Assembly (NCBI GenBank): GCA_946222995.1
Contig: CAMIOS010000012.1
Span: 5,948 to 69,947 of the forward strand
From: an uncultured Enhydrobacter sp.
GTDB taxonomy: Bacteria > Pseudomonadota > Gammaproteobacteria > Pseudomonadales > Moraxellaceae
Length of the DNA stretch: 64,000 bases
Reading direction: 5' to 3'
Positions 27,657-35,675 of this stretch are shown piece by piece. The number at the start of each line of letters is the position of its first letter. Within the stretch, counting starts at the first letter, position 1. The notes below the pieces were generated by a model that was given only the letters and a program-made list of their open reading frames with translations, was not told the DNA's origin and ran no database searches. The position numbers and the translations under genes are program-made.

Positions 27657-28934
27657 ATGCCAAATCCTTTAAATTTTTCTCAACAAAACACTTGGCTACT
27701 GCCCGATGGCGTGGCGGATTTGATGTCAAGTGAAGCCATCAAACAAGAAGCATTGCGTTATCAATTGACTCAGATTTTGGTCAATCACGGCTATGAGCTG
27801 ATTAGTCCGCCGATGATTGAATACACTGAAAGCTTACTTGGACATGCCTCAGAAGATGTCAAACGCCAAACCTTTAAAATCATCGACCAACTGACCGGGC
27901 GGCTGATGGGCGTGCGAGCCGATATCACCCCCCAAATCGCCCGAATCGATGCGCATTTACATAAACCTACCGCCCAACCCTCGATAGCGCGTTATTGCTA
28001 CGCGGGACATGTGATTTATACCATGCCAAAGGGCTTGTTTGGCTCTCGGACACCGCTTCAGCTTGGCGCAGAGATTTTTGGCATAGATGGGCTTGCCAGC
28101 GATATCGAGCTTTTAGATATTTTGTTTACTTTACTTGATAGCACCGATTTGGTATCTCGTTGCCATATCGATATCGGCCATGTGGCGATCTTTACACGCT
28201 TATGCCAACTGGCAAAAATCCCAGATGGGCTACAAGCGCAACTGATCGAGTTGTATGCCAACAAAGCCTTGCCCGAACTGCAACAGCTGACTCAAGAAAT
28301 GACCGCATACGGTGAATTTGCTCAAGATTTTTATACCCTGTGTGCCTTAGGCAATGATTTAACCCGCTTAAGCCAGCAGTTATCCGCGACCGCCCAGCAA
28401 GATCCAACCATCTTCAATGCCCTCAACGAACTACAACAAATCATTGCGCATCTGCAAAACCGTTGGCATGCTAATGTCAGCGTGGATGTGACGGGGCTTG
28501 GCTATCATTACCATACCGGATTGGTGTTTAATGTGTATGTGGAAAACGAGCCGTTGCCGATGATTCGTGGTGGACGGTTTACTAACCGTTTTCACCAACA
28601 AGCTTTTGGTCAAGCCAGCCAAGCTCAATCAAACGCCCTGCAAGCGGTGGTTCGTTCGGGCGTCGGGTTTAGCTGTGAGCTCAACCGTTGGCAAAATCAT
28701 ATCCAAGTACATGCCAAGCCCTTGACCGTTGTGCCCTTTACGTTGGTGCAATCAGTTAAACAGTCGGGTAATACCGCTGATATCGAGGCAATGGAACAAA
28801 CCATTGATTCGCTACGTCACGAAGGGCACCGGGTGATTGTGGCATTGGTAGAACATGACCAACCCAAAGACACCACGCATTTGTTACAGTTTGACAATGG
28901 CGTTTGGTATTTAACGCATTTGGGCGAAAATTAA
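27657..28934 (+). CDS. hisZ: ATP phosphoribosyltransferase regulatory subunit
   Basis: HisRS-like protein without aminoacylation that activates the short form of HisG in histidine synthesis. Class II aminoacyl-synthetase-like motifs are visible: NTWLLPDGVADLM at the start, GYELISPPMIEYTESLL, and VRADITPQIARI (motif 2-like). IRGGRFTNRF near residue 305 replaces the usual catalytic region. The length of 425 is somewhat above the ~390 typical, mostly at the C-terminus. It is followed 61 bases later by purA on the same strand, an arrangement common in gammaproteobacteria. No ribosome site is evident at the ATG. Confidence 0.93.
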   Translation: MPNPLNFSQQNTWLLPDGVADLMSSEAIKQEALRYQLTQILVNHGYELISPPMIEYTESLLGHASEDVKRQTFKIIDQLTGRLMGVRADITPQIARIDAHLHKPTAQPSIARYCYAGHVIYTMPKGLFGSRTPLQLGAEIFGIDGLASDIELLDILFTLLDSTDLVSRCHIDIGHVAIFTRLCQLAKIPDGLQAQLIELYANKALPELQQLTQEMTAYGEFAQDFYTLCALGNDLTRLSQQLSATAQQDPTIFNALNELQQIIAHLQNRWHANVSVDVTGLGYHYHTGLVFNVYVENEPLPMIRGGRFTNRFHQQAFGQASQAQSNALQAVVRSGVGFSCELNRWQNHIQVHAKPLTVVPFTLVQSVKQSGNTADIEAMEQTIDSLRHEGHRVIVALVEHDQPKDTTHLLQFDNGVWYLTHLGEN

Positions 28935-28995
28935 TTTTCTTTATTAACGGCAATAGCTGAAATTTTGATTTAACTTTGATAAAAGGTGACCAACC

Positions 28996-30294
28996 ATGAA
29001 ACACACGGGAAAAAATGTCGTTGTACTTGGCAGCCAGTGGGGCGATGAGGGCAAGGGCAAAATCGTTGATTTATTGACCGAAAAGGCAAGTGCGGTCGCT
29101 CGCTATCAAGGCGGACACAATGCGGGACATACGCTGGTCGTTGGCGGTAAAAAAACCGTATTACATCTGATACCATCAGGGATTTTGCGCGACAATGTGA
29201 CTTGCTATATCGGCAATGGTGTGGTGCTTGCCCCTGATGCGCTGCTCAAAGAAATGCAAACCTTGATTGATGCAGGCGTGCCCGTGCGTGAGCGTTTGCG
29301 CATCTCGCCCAACTGTCCGCTGATTATGCCACAGCACGTTGCCCTTGACCAAGCCCGTGAAATCAAACGGGGTAATAACAAAATTGGTACCACAGGGCGG
29401 GGTATCGGACCTGCCTATGAGGACAAAGTCGCCCGCCGTGCGTTGCGGTTTGGTGACTTACTGCGGGATAACTTTGCTGATAAATTAAAAGCCAATCTTG
29501 AATTTCATAATTTTGCCTTGACTCAATACTATGGCGTCGAAGCGGTGGATTTTGACCAGACCTTACAACTTGCTAACGAATGGCGTGAGGCGTTAAAAGA
29601 CTTGGTTGCCGATGTCACAGGCGAGCTTGACAAGCTGTGCAAAGCGGGTAAAAACTTGATGTTTGAAGGGGCGCAAGGCACGTTATTGGATGTTGACCAT
29701 GGCACATATCCGTTTGTGACCAGTTCTAACACCACCGCAGGCGGCGTGGCGACAGGCACAGGGCTTGGTCCTTTATACTTTGACTATGTGCTTGGTATTA
29801 CCAAAGCTTATACCACCCGTGTGGGTGCAGGCCCTTTCCCCACCGAATTGTTTGACGATATTGGAGAACATCTGGGTACTGTGGGTCAAGAATTTGGGGC
29901 GACCACAGGGCGGGCAAGACGTTGTGGCTGGTTTGATGCGGCGATTTTACGCCGTGCCGTGGTGCTCAACTCCTTATCGGGTATTTGTTTGACCAAGCTG
30001 GATGTGCTCGATGATTTAGAAGAAATCAATATCTGCACAGGTTATGAGTTACCCAATGGCGAAGTGTGTGGCACCAGCGATGCTGAATTTTATGAGAATG
30101 TCAAACCGATTTATGAAACCGTCAAGGGCTGGAAAACTAGCACGGTGGGCGTGACCGAATATAATAACTTGCCCGAAAATGCCAAAGCCTATATCAAACG
30201 TATTGAAGCTTTGATTGAGTGTCCGATTGATATTATCTCGACTGGCCCTGATCGTGCTGAAACCATTGTACTACGTGACCCGTACGATGCGTGA
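28996..30294 (+). CDS. purA: Adenylosuccinate synthase
   Basis: Forms adenylosuccinate from IMP, aspartate and GTP, the first committed step to AMP. The 432 residues show SQWGDEGKGKIVDLL (GTP P-loop and catalytic Asp), GGHNAGHTLV with the catalytic His, TTGRGIGPAYEDK, VTSSNTTAGG and TGRARRCGWFD. An AAAAGGTG ribosome site precedes the ATG. It probably shares a transcript with hisZ and ends in a strong terminator. Confidence 0.98.
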   Translation: MKHTGKNVVVLGSQWGDEGKGKIVDLLTEKASAVARYQGGHNAGHTLVVGGKKTVLHLIPSGILRDNVTCYIGNGVVLAPDALLKEMQTLIDAGVPVRERLRISPNCPLIMPQHVALDQAREIKRGNNKIGTTGRGIGPAYEDKVARRALRFGDLLRDNFADKLKANLEFHNFALTQYYGVEAVDFDQTLQLANEWREALKDLVADVTGELDKLCKAGKNLMFEGAQGTLLDVDHGTYPFVTSSNTTAGGVATGTGLGPLYFDYVLGITKAYTTRVGAGPFPTELFDDIGEHLGTVGQEFGATTGRARRCGWFDAAILRRAVVLNSLSGICLTKLDVLDDLEEINICTGYELPNGEVCGTSDAEFYENVKPIYETVKGWKTSTVGVTEYNNLPENAKAYIKRIEALIECPIDIISTGPDRAETIVLRDPYDA

Positions 30295-30312
30295 TTAGTA
30301 ATGGTTAGGTGT

Positions 30313-30345
30313 AAAGGACGGAAGTTTTTCCGTCCTTTATTTTTT
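30313..30345 (+). terminator. Rho-independent terminator after purA
   Basis: Perfect 11-bp stem AAAGGACGGAA/TTCCGTCCTTT (30313-30323 with 30328-30338) with a 4-base loop and a T-run. It lies between the convergent purA and mnmG and may act for both. Confidence 0.9.
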
Positions 30346-30353
30346 AACCAGAT

Positions 30354-32240
30354 TTAAGCGATCCCTTTTTCTAGCTTTTTGTGTTTTTTTATCATCATCG
30401 CTAGTAGCTGAATGGCCGCAGGGGTTACACCACTGATACGACTGGCTTGAGCAAGCGTTGTGGGACGAACCTTTTGCAATTTTTGCACAATTTCGTTAGA
30501 TAGCCCAGAAATATTTTGATAATTAAAGTCTTCAGGGATTAGCGTATTTTCAAGCTTTTTCATCTGTCCAATTTCAAGGGCTTGTCGGTCAATATAGCCT
30601 GCATATTTTACCCCAATCTCAATTTGTTCGCCGACTTGTGCTGTTACAGGGGATTGGGTCAGCTCACTGATGTCACTAAATGACACATTGGGACGCTTTA
30701 ATAAGTCAAGCACGCTATTTTCTTTGGTCAATACTTCTTCAGGCTTGGCAGTCATAAACGCTTGCCCTAAGGCATTGCTTGGTGTTGCCCATAACGCTTT
30801 TAGGCGCGCAGTTTCTTTGGCAATGGCTTCCATTTTCTCGTTATAGGCTTGCCAACGCATATCATCCACCACACCCAATTCACGCCCGATTTCGGTTAGA
30901 CGTTGGTCGGCATTGTCTTCACGCAACATGAGACGGTACTCAGCACGACTGGTAAACATACGATAAGGCTCATTGGTGCCATTGGTGATCAAATCATCCA
31001 CCAACACGCCCATATAGGCTTGGTCACGGCGAGGCGTCCATGGCGCTTTACCTTGCGTGCGGCGTGCGGCATTAATGCCTGCTAGCATACCCTGAGCAGC
31101 CGCTTCTTCATAGCCTGTGGTACCGTTGATTTGTCCTGCAAAGTATAAATTATCAATCGATTTGGTTTCTAGACTGGGTTTGAGGTTTTGTGGGTCAAAA
31201 TAATCATACTCAATGGCATAACCTGGGCGTAAAATATGGGCATTTTCTAACCCTTTCATCGAGCGAACCAAGGCAAGCTGAATATCAAATGGTAAGCTCG
31301 TTGAGATCCCATTGGGGTATAACTCATGTGTTGTCAAGCCTTCTGGCTCAATAAAAATTTGATGGCTTTCTTTATCCGCAAAACGGTGAATTTTATCTTC
31401 GATAGAAGGACAATATCTTGGTCCCACGCCTTCAATCACGCCTGAATACATGGGCGAGCGGTCAAGCCCACCACGAATAATATCATGGGTGCGTTCATTG
31501 GTATGGGTAATATAGCAGTTGATTTGACGAGGGTGCATCGCCACATTACCCATATAGCTCATCACGGGTAAAGGCGTGTCGCCCGCTTGTACTGTCATTA
31601 CGCTAAAATCTACGGTGCGGGCATCGATACGAGGTGGTGTCCCTGTTTTTAAACGCCCCACAGGCAAATTGAGTTCCCGTAACCGTTCGGCTAAGCGAAT
31701 CGAAGGAGGATCGCCCGCCCGCCCACCTTTATGGTTTTCTAGTCCAATATGAATCACGCCGCCCAAAAAAGTGCCAGAGGTAAGTACCACCGCCCCACAG
31801 CTAAACTCAATACCAGACTGTGTCACCACGGCAACCGCTTTGCCATTTTCGACCAAGATATCATCGGCGGATTGCTGAAAAATGTCGAGATTATTTTGAT
31901 TCTCAAGGGTAAAGCGAATCGCAGCTTTGTATAAAATACGATCTGCTTGTGCGCGTGTTGCACGCACTGCTGCGCCTTTTCGACTATTAAGTACGCGAAA
32001 TTGAATACCGGCTTGGTCAGTTGCCAATGCCATTGCACCGCCCAATGCATCGACCTCTTTGACCAAATGTGACTTGCCAATGCCACCAATGGCAGGGTTA
32101 CAACTCATTTGTCCCAACGTTTCGATGTTATGGGTCAAAAGTAAGGTTTGTTGACCCATTCGAGCGGCTGCTAACGCTGCCTCTGTGCCTGCATGACCGC
32201 CACCAATGACGATCACATCATAAATTTTGGGGTATTTCAT
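30354..32240 (-). CDS. mnmG: tRNA uridine-34 carboxymethylaminomethyl modification enzyme MnmG
   Basis: FAD protein that with MnmE installs the carboxymethylaminomethyl group on wobble uridine 34 of tRNA. The Rossmann motif is VIGGGHAGTEAALAAARMG, followed by SCNPAIGGIGK, HIGLENHKGGRAGDPPS and the C-terminal domain ending RISGVTPAAIQLL. I place the start at the ATG 32238-32240, giving 628 residues with the standard MKYPKIYDVIVIGGG opening. An upstream TTG would add an unusual hydrophobic leader. Confidence 0.97.
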   Translation of the reverse strand: MKYPKIYDVIVIGGGHAGTEAALAAARMGQQTLLLTHNIETLGQMSCNPAIGGIGKSHLVKEVDALGGAMALATDQAGIQFRVLNSRKGAAVRATRAQADRILYKAAIRFTLENQNNLDIFQQSADDILVENGKAVAVVTQSGIEFSCGAVVLTSGTFLGGVIHIGLENHKGGRAGDPPSIRLAERLRELNLPVGRLKTGTPPRIDARTVDFSVMTVQAGDTPLPVMSYMGNVAMHPRQINCYITHTNERTHDIIRGGLDRSPMYSGVIEGVGPRYCPSIEDKIHRFADKESHQIFIEPEGLTTHELYPNGISTSLPFDIQLALVRSMKGLENAHILRPGYAIEYDYFDPQNLKPSLETKSIDNLYFAGQINGTTGYEEAAAQGMLAGINAARRTQGKAPWTPRRDQAYMGVLVDDLITNGTNEPYRMFTSRAEYRLMLREDNADQRLTEIGRELGVVDDMRWQAYNEKMEAIAKETARLKALWATPSNALGQAFMTAKPEEVLTKENSVLDLLKRPNVSFSDISELTQSPVTAQVGEQIEIGVKYAGYIDRQALEIGQMKKLENTLIPEDFNYQNISGLSNEIVQKLQKVRPTTLAQASRISGVTPAAIQLLAMMIKKHKKLEKGIA

Positions 32241-32399
32241 AATGCACCAATGTGTTAAAAAGATAAATTTTGAATAACCCAATATTATAGCAAAATTTGA
32301 AAAATCAATACACGGCTTGTCAAAAACTTGCCGTTAAATAGTTGAATGTATTAAAAATTTCTGATCCTAAATTGTGACAATAGGAGTGTTTGGTCATAC

Positions 32400-32675
32400 T
32401 TATAAATGGAGATCTTGTACGACCAATAGCTCATCGTTTAAGCTTTTGACTTTTAATAGCTGCCCTTCTTGCAAAATCTCAACATTGGCGCCCACTTTGT
32501 CCTTATATTCCTTATGACGGTGGTAATTGTGCTCAATCTCAAAACAAATGGCATGTTTTAGCAGGGTTTTTAAGCTGTCTATGTCATAGCTTGCCCAGTC
32601 GAGTTCGAGGTAAGGGGCAAGTTTACCGGTAATCATACGAGTAGCCGTACTCGTTTTTACAACTTTGGTTGTCAT
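32400..32675 (-). CDS. Small conserved-looking protein, function unknown
   Basis: 91 residues from the ATG at 32673-32675, which has a clear AAGGAG site; a longer frame to 32762 lacks one. It is soluble and mixed alpha/beta, with a basic, Thr-rich N-terminus (TTKVVKTSTATR), a central LLKHAICFEIEHNYHRHKEYKDK with several His, and a C-terminal beta segment. I do not recognise a family. The convergent or neighbouring genes give no clue. Confidence 0.65.
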   Translation of the reverse strand: MTTKVVKTSTATRMITGKLAPYLELDWASYDIDSLKTLLKHAICFEIEHNYHRHKEYKDKVGANVEILQEGQLLKVKSLNDELLVVQDLHL

Positions 32676-32797
32676 AGCATTCTCCTTGTTTAAATATGAA
32701 CTTTTTATTTTTTGACAATGGTTTGGTGATTTTATGCTAGCGGATTTGGGCGCAAATTTCAACTCATAAGCCTAGCACTTGATATCATACTTTTTGC

Positions 32798-32824
32798 ATA
32801 AGCCATATAAGCCATATAAGCCAT
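32798..32824. repeat. Three tandem copies of a 9-bp repeat
   Basis: The unit ATAAGCCAT occurs three times without mismatch. It is followed at once by a perfect 7-bp inverted repeat CATTAGC/GCTAATG (32822-32838, 3-base loop). It lies upstream of the 32400-32675 gene and could vary in copy number. Confidence 0.85.
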
Positions 32825-32884
32825 TAGCTAGGCTAATGAGGTAGCTTAAGAACTGAAGCAGTCGATAGTGAAAGGCTGACTAAT

Positions 32885-33724
32885 TCATTGTTTGGTGAGT
32901 GATAACGAATAAATGGGCGAGGGTGGCGCAGACCTTGGCTCGCGAAAAATTGTTTTATTGGCATAAAAATCACGGCTTTGCCCAAGGCGAAATTGCGCAA
33001 TACCCAACACAGGCAACGGCTGAAACATCTTGCTTGTTAAATGGTGAGCCTGTGGCAATGTCAAAAAAAATTGCGACAAAAAATTATCCAAGCTGACGCG
33101 TTGGCTGGCGACGTCTTGTGAATGCCAATCGGGCGCAACATATAACAAAATGACATGGGCGGTAATGCTGTCACGCGGTTCAATCAGTTTTTCGAGCAAG
33201 GCATGCCCTATAGGAAAAAAATTGGTTTGATGGTTAAGCCAAGAATTACGGTTATCAAATAAAGCTGACTGCCAATTAAAACTTTGTAAGCCTTGTAAAA
33301 CGGTCATATCGCTACTGACCACCACGCCACCATTTTCATCAAATAGCGTTAAAATATTGCGTATCACACTGCGAGTGGGTTGGATGCCAGTTTTTTCAAT
33401 GTCTTGTTGGTGCAGCTGATTAAACACCGCTTTAGTCTTAGGGAAATTCAACCAGATTAAGCCGCCAAGTAAATCATGCAAATTGTCACGGGTAGGAATA
33501 TTGCCTGTTTTGGCGATGTAAGTCTCATAAGCGGTATCGACTGGCAGGTCGTCTTGAGGGACAAAGCGTATCGCCTTATGCTGATAATTCATAATCGGTT
33601 GGGTAAGGCTGGCGTTTAGCCAATCTTTAACACAACAGTACGGTTGAATAAACAATGGTGGAATTATTAAAGGGGCATACCACGGGGCGTGCCAATTGAT
33701 TTGACTATAGAGTTGAGAAAGCAT
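32885..33724 (-). CDS. DUF3025 domain protein
   Basis: 279 residues of a soluble protein. FVPQDDLPVDTAYETYI followed by PTRDNLHDLLGGLIWLNFPKTK matches the DUF3025 family as I remember it; function unknown. The start at 33722-33724 gives the usual opening LNWHAPWY-like segment (QINWHAPWYAPL). An upstream start at 33796 would run through the aceEF terminator, so it is rejected. The C-terminus is rich in His, Gln and Pro. It lies just downstream of aceF on the same strand but beyond a terminator. Confidence 0.78.
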   Translation of the reverse strand: MLSQLYSQINWHAPWYAPLIIPPLFIQPYCCVKDWLNASLTQPIMNYQHKAIRFVPQDDLPVDTAYETYIAKTGNIPTRDNLHDLLGGLIWLNFPKTKAVFNQLHQQDIEKTGIQPTRSVIRNILTLFDENGGVVVSSDMTVLQGLQSFNWQSALFDNRNSWLNHQTNFFPIGHALLEKLIEPRDSITAHVILLYVAPDWHSQDVASQRVSLDNFLSQFFLTLPQAHHLTSKMFQPLPVLGIAQFRLGQSRDFYANKTIFREPRSAPPSPIYSLSLTKQ

Positions 33725-33768
33725 AAATTTATCAAGCTGCCTGTTAATGTTTGGCCATTTTAGGCAAT

Positions 33769-33805
33769 AAAAAACCGCTTGGCTATGAATGAACAAGCGG
33801 TTTTT
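33769..33805 (-). terminator. Rho-independent terminator of the aceEF operon
   Basis: Stem AAAACCGCTTG/CAAGCGGTTTT (33771-33781 with 33794-33804), 12-base loop, followed by six T on the minus strand. It lies 25 bases after the aceF stop. Confidence 0.88.
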
Positions 33806-33829
33806 AACCGAATTTTCTTGTCAAAAAAG

Positions 33830-35560
33830 TTATAATAAAATTCGGCGTGGGTCTTGTAATAGCTTGGCAATATAGCGAGTAAAAACCGCCGCGTCCGCGC
33901 CATTAATGACCCGATGGTCGTAGGATAACGACAACGGTAACATTAAGCGAGGCTCAAAACTTTGGGTTTTTTCATTCCAACGTGGCTGCATGGATGCTTC
34001 CGACACGCCCAAAATCGCGACTTGGGGCCAAGTCACTAATGGGGTAAAGTAAGTGCCGCCAAGATTGCCTTGACTAGAGATGGTAAACGATGCCCCAGTG
34101 AGCTCTTTGGGTGTCAGTTTATTGTCACGGGCTTTGGCGGCTAATTCACCAATTTCCTTGGCTAGTTGTTTGATGCCTTTGGTTTGCACATCTTTGATTA
34201 CAGGCACAGTCAAACCTGTCGGCGTGGCGACCGCAAAGCCCATATGTACCGATTTACGGATAATAATTTGGGTATTGTCATCGCTTAGATGGCTGTTAAA
34301 TTTGGGATATTCGCCAATCGCATAGGCAACGGCTTTCATAATAAAGGCAAGAATGGTAAGGCTAATGCCTTGTTTTTTCATTTCTTCTTTGATATCAGTG
34401 CGCATGGCTTCGGTGTCAGTGATATCTGCTAAATCAAACTGCGTGACCTGTGGTAAATAAGTACTGTAATTAAGCTGAGGGATTGATACTTTTTGCAAAC
34501 GAGATAAATCTTGGGTTTCGATTTCACCCCAAATCTCAGTGTTACTCATATCAGGTAAGTTGGGTAATCCAGAACGCACAGATCCTGTTGATGAGCTAAT
34601 TTGTTCCGTTTGGATAGGCAGGGCTTGCATACGGTTTTTAACATACGCAAAAATATCTTCTTTAACAATCCGCCCATGACTGCCACTACCTTTGACTTCG
34701 CTAATATCCACACCAAGCTGACGGGTCAGTTTTCTCACCGCAGGTCCTGCGTATACATTGGCATGTTTGGCGTTGATTTGGCCTTCGCTTAGATTGCTTG
34801 AGGGTTGTGTTGATTTGGTTGCAGCAGGTGATTGGACAGCGGTTATCTGTGGGGCTGGCGTGCTAACATCAGTAGGGAGTGGCGTATTTTGCAGCTGTGT
34901 CTGGCTTTGGGTCTGTGAGCTGGCTTTTGCTGTAGCGGGTGTCGCTTGATTTTGCCCTTCTACTTCAATCACCACAAAGTTTTGTCCATTACTGACCGTC
35001 TCGCCTGCATTGACCAAGAATTCCACGATTTTTCCGGTGGCAGGGGCAGGGACTTCTACAGAAGCTTTGTCTGATTCTACCAATACCAGTGGCTGTTCAG
35101 CGACAACTTCATCGCCAATGTTAACCAACCATTCGCTAATTTCAGCACTCTCTACACCCAGATCGGGTAACGGATAAGTTTGTTCGCTTGCACCCATTGC
35201 GGTATTTTGAGTGCTGTTAAAACTGGCAATTGGTTGCGCTTGCGTTTCAGTTTTGGCGGCTGTTTCTGTTTTTGCCTCAGGGGCTTGAGCCGATTGTGGG
35301 GACGATGCGGTTTCGCTAGGTGCCGCTGACGCTTGTGTGGCTTCAACTGTTAAAATCACATCACCTTGTTTGACGCTGTCGCCAACCTTGACATTGATGG
35401 CTGTGATTTTGCCTGCTTGGGTGGCAGGGACTTCAACCGAGGCTTTATCAGATTCAAGTAGTACAATATTGTCATCAATATCGATGACATCGCCAACCTT
35501 GACCATAATTTCGCTAACTTCGGCGCTTTCTACGCCCAAGTCGGGAACGTTGATTTCCAT
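33830..35560 (-). CDS. aceF: Dihydrolipoyl acetyltransferase (E2) of pyruvate dehydrogenase
   Basis: Core of the pyruvate dehydrogenase complex. There are two N-terminal lipoyl domains, each with the modified Lys in VESDKASVEVPA (near residues 40 and 160), joined by Ala/Pro/Gln-rich linkers. The E3/E1-binding domain contains AGPAVRKLTRQLGVDISEV, and the catalytic domain ends with SYDHRVINGADAAV. The catalytic motif has Asn where E. coli has Asp, a variant known in Azotobacter E2. Length is 576 with the ATG at 35558-35560, chosen because of an AAAGGA site. An in-frame upstream extension to 35656 would add a hydrophobic leader and is unlikely. It lies 115 bases after aceE. Confidence 0.97.
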   Translation of the reverse strand: MEINVPDLGVESAEVSEIMVKVGDVIDIDDNIVLLESDKASVEVPATQAGKITAINVKVGDSVKQGDVILTVEATQASAAPSETASSPQSAQAPEAKTETAAKTETQAQPIASFNSTQNTAMGASEQTYPLPDLGVESAEISEWLVNIGDEVVAEQPLVLVESDKASVEVPAPATGKIVEFLVNAGETVSNGQNFVVIEVEGQNQATPATAKASSQTQSQTQLQNTPLPTDVSTPAPQITAVQSPAATKSTQPSSNLSEGQINAKHANVYAGPAVRKLTRQLGVDISEVKGSGSHGRIVKEDIFAYVKNRMQALPIQTEQISSSTGSVRSGLPNLPDMSNTEIWGEIETQDLSRLQKVSIPQLNYSTYLPQVTQFDLADITDTEAMRTDIKEEMKKQGISLTILAFIMKAVAYAIGEYPKFNSHLSDDNTQIIIRKSVHMGFAVATPTGLTVPVIKDVQTKGIKQLAKEIGELAAKARDNKLTPKELTGASFTISSQGNLGGTYFTPLVTWPQVAILGVSEASMQPRWNEKTQSFEPRLMLPLSLSYDHRVINGADAAVFTRYIAKLLQDPRRILL

Positions 35561-35675
35561 GGAAATATCCTTTAATTGGTTTAATTTTTTGATTTTTTTA
35601 TAGGTGAGGTACATGACTATTGCCAATGTACCCGTTACCAAAGTTATCTTTTTCATAGTCTAAGCATGTGAGGGT

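Noticed and set aside
32798..32824. CRISPR-like array
   Set aside because: Units are contiguous 9-mers without spacers and no cas gene is near.
33725..33796. Longer start for the DUF3025 gene
   Set aside because: It would run through the aceEF terminator, and the downstream ATG gives the usual N-terminus.
33830..35560. Asn in the AceF catalytic motif as a defect
   Set aside because: HRVINGA with Asn is also known in Azotobacter E2, so it is a natural variant.
35561..35656. N-terminal extension of AceF with a hydrophobic leader
   Set aside because: The downstream ATG has an AAAGGA site and begins with the standard MEINVPDLG lipoyl-domain start.
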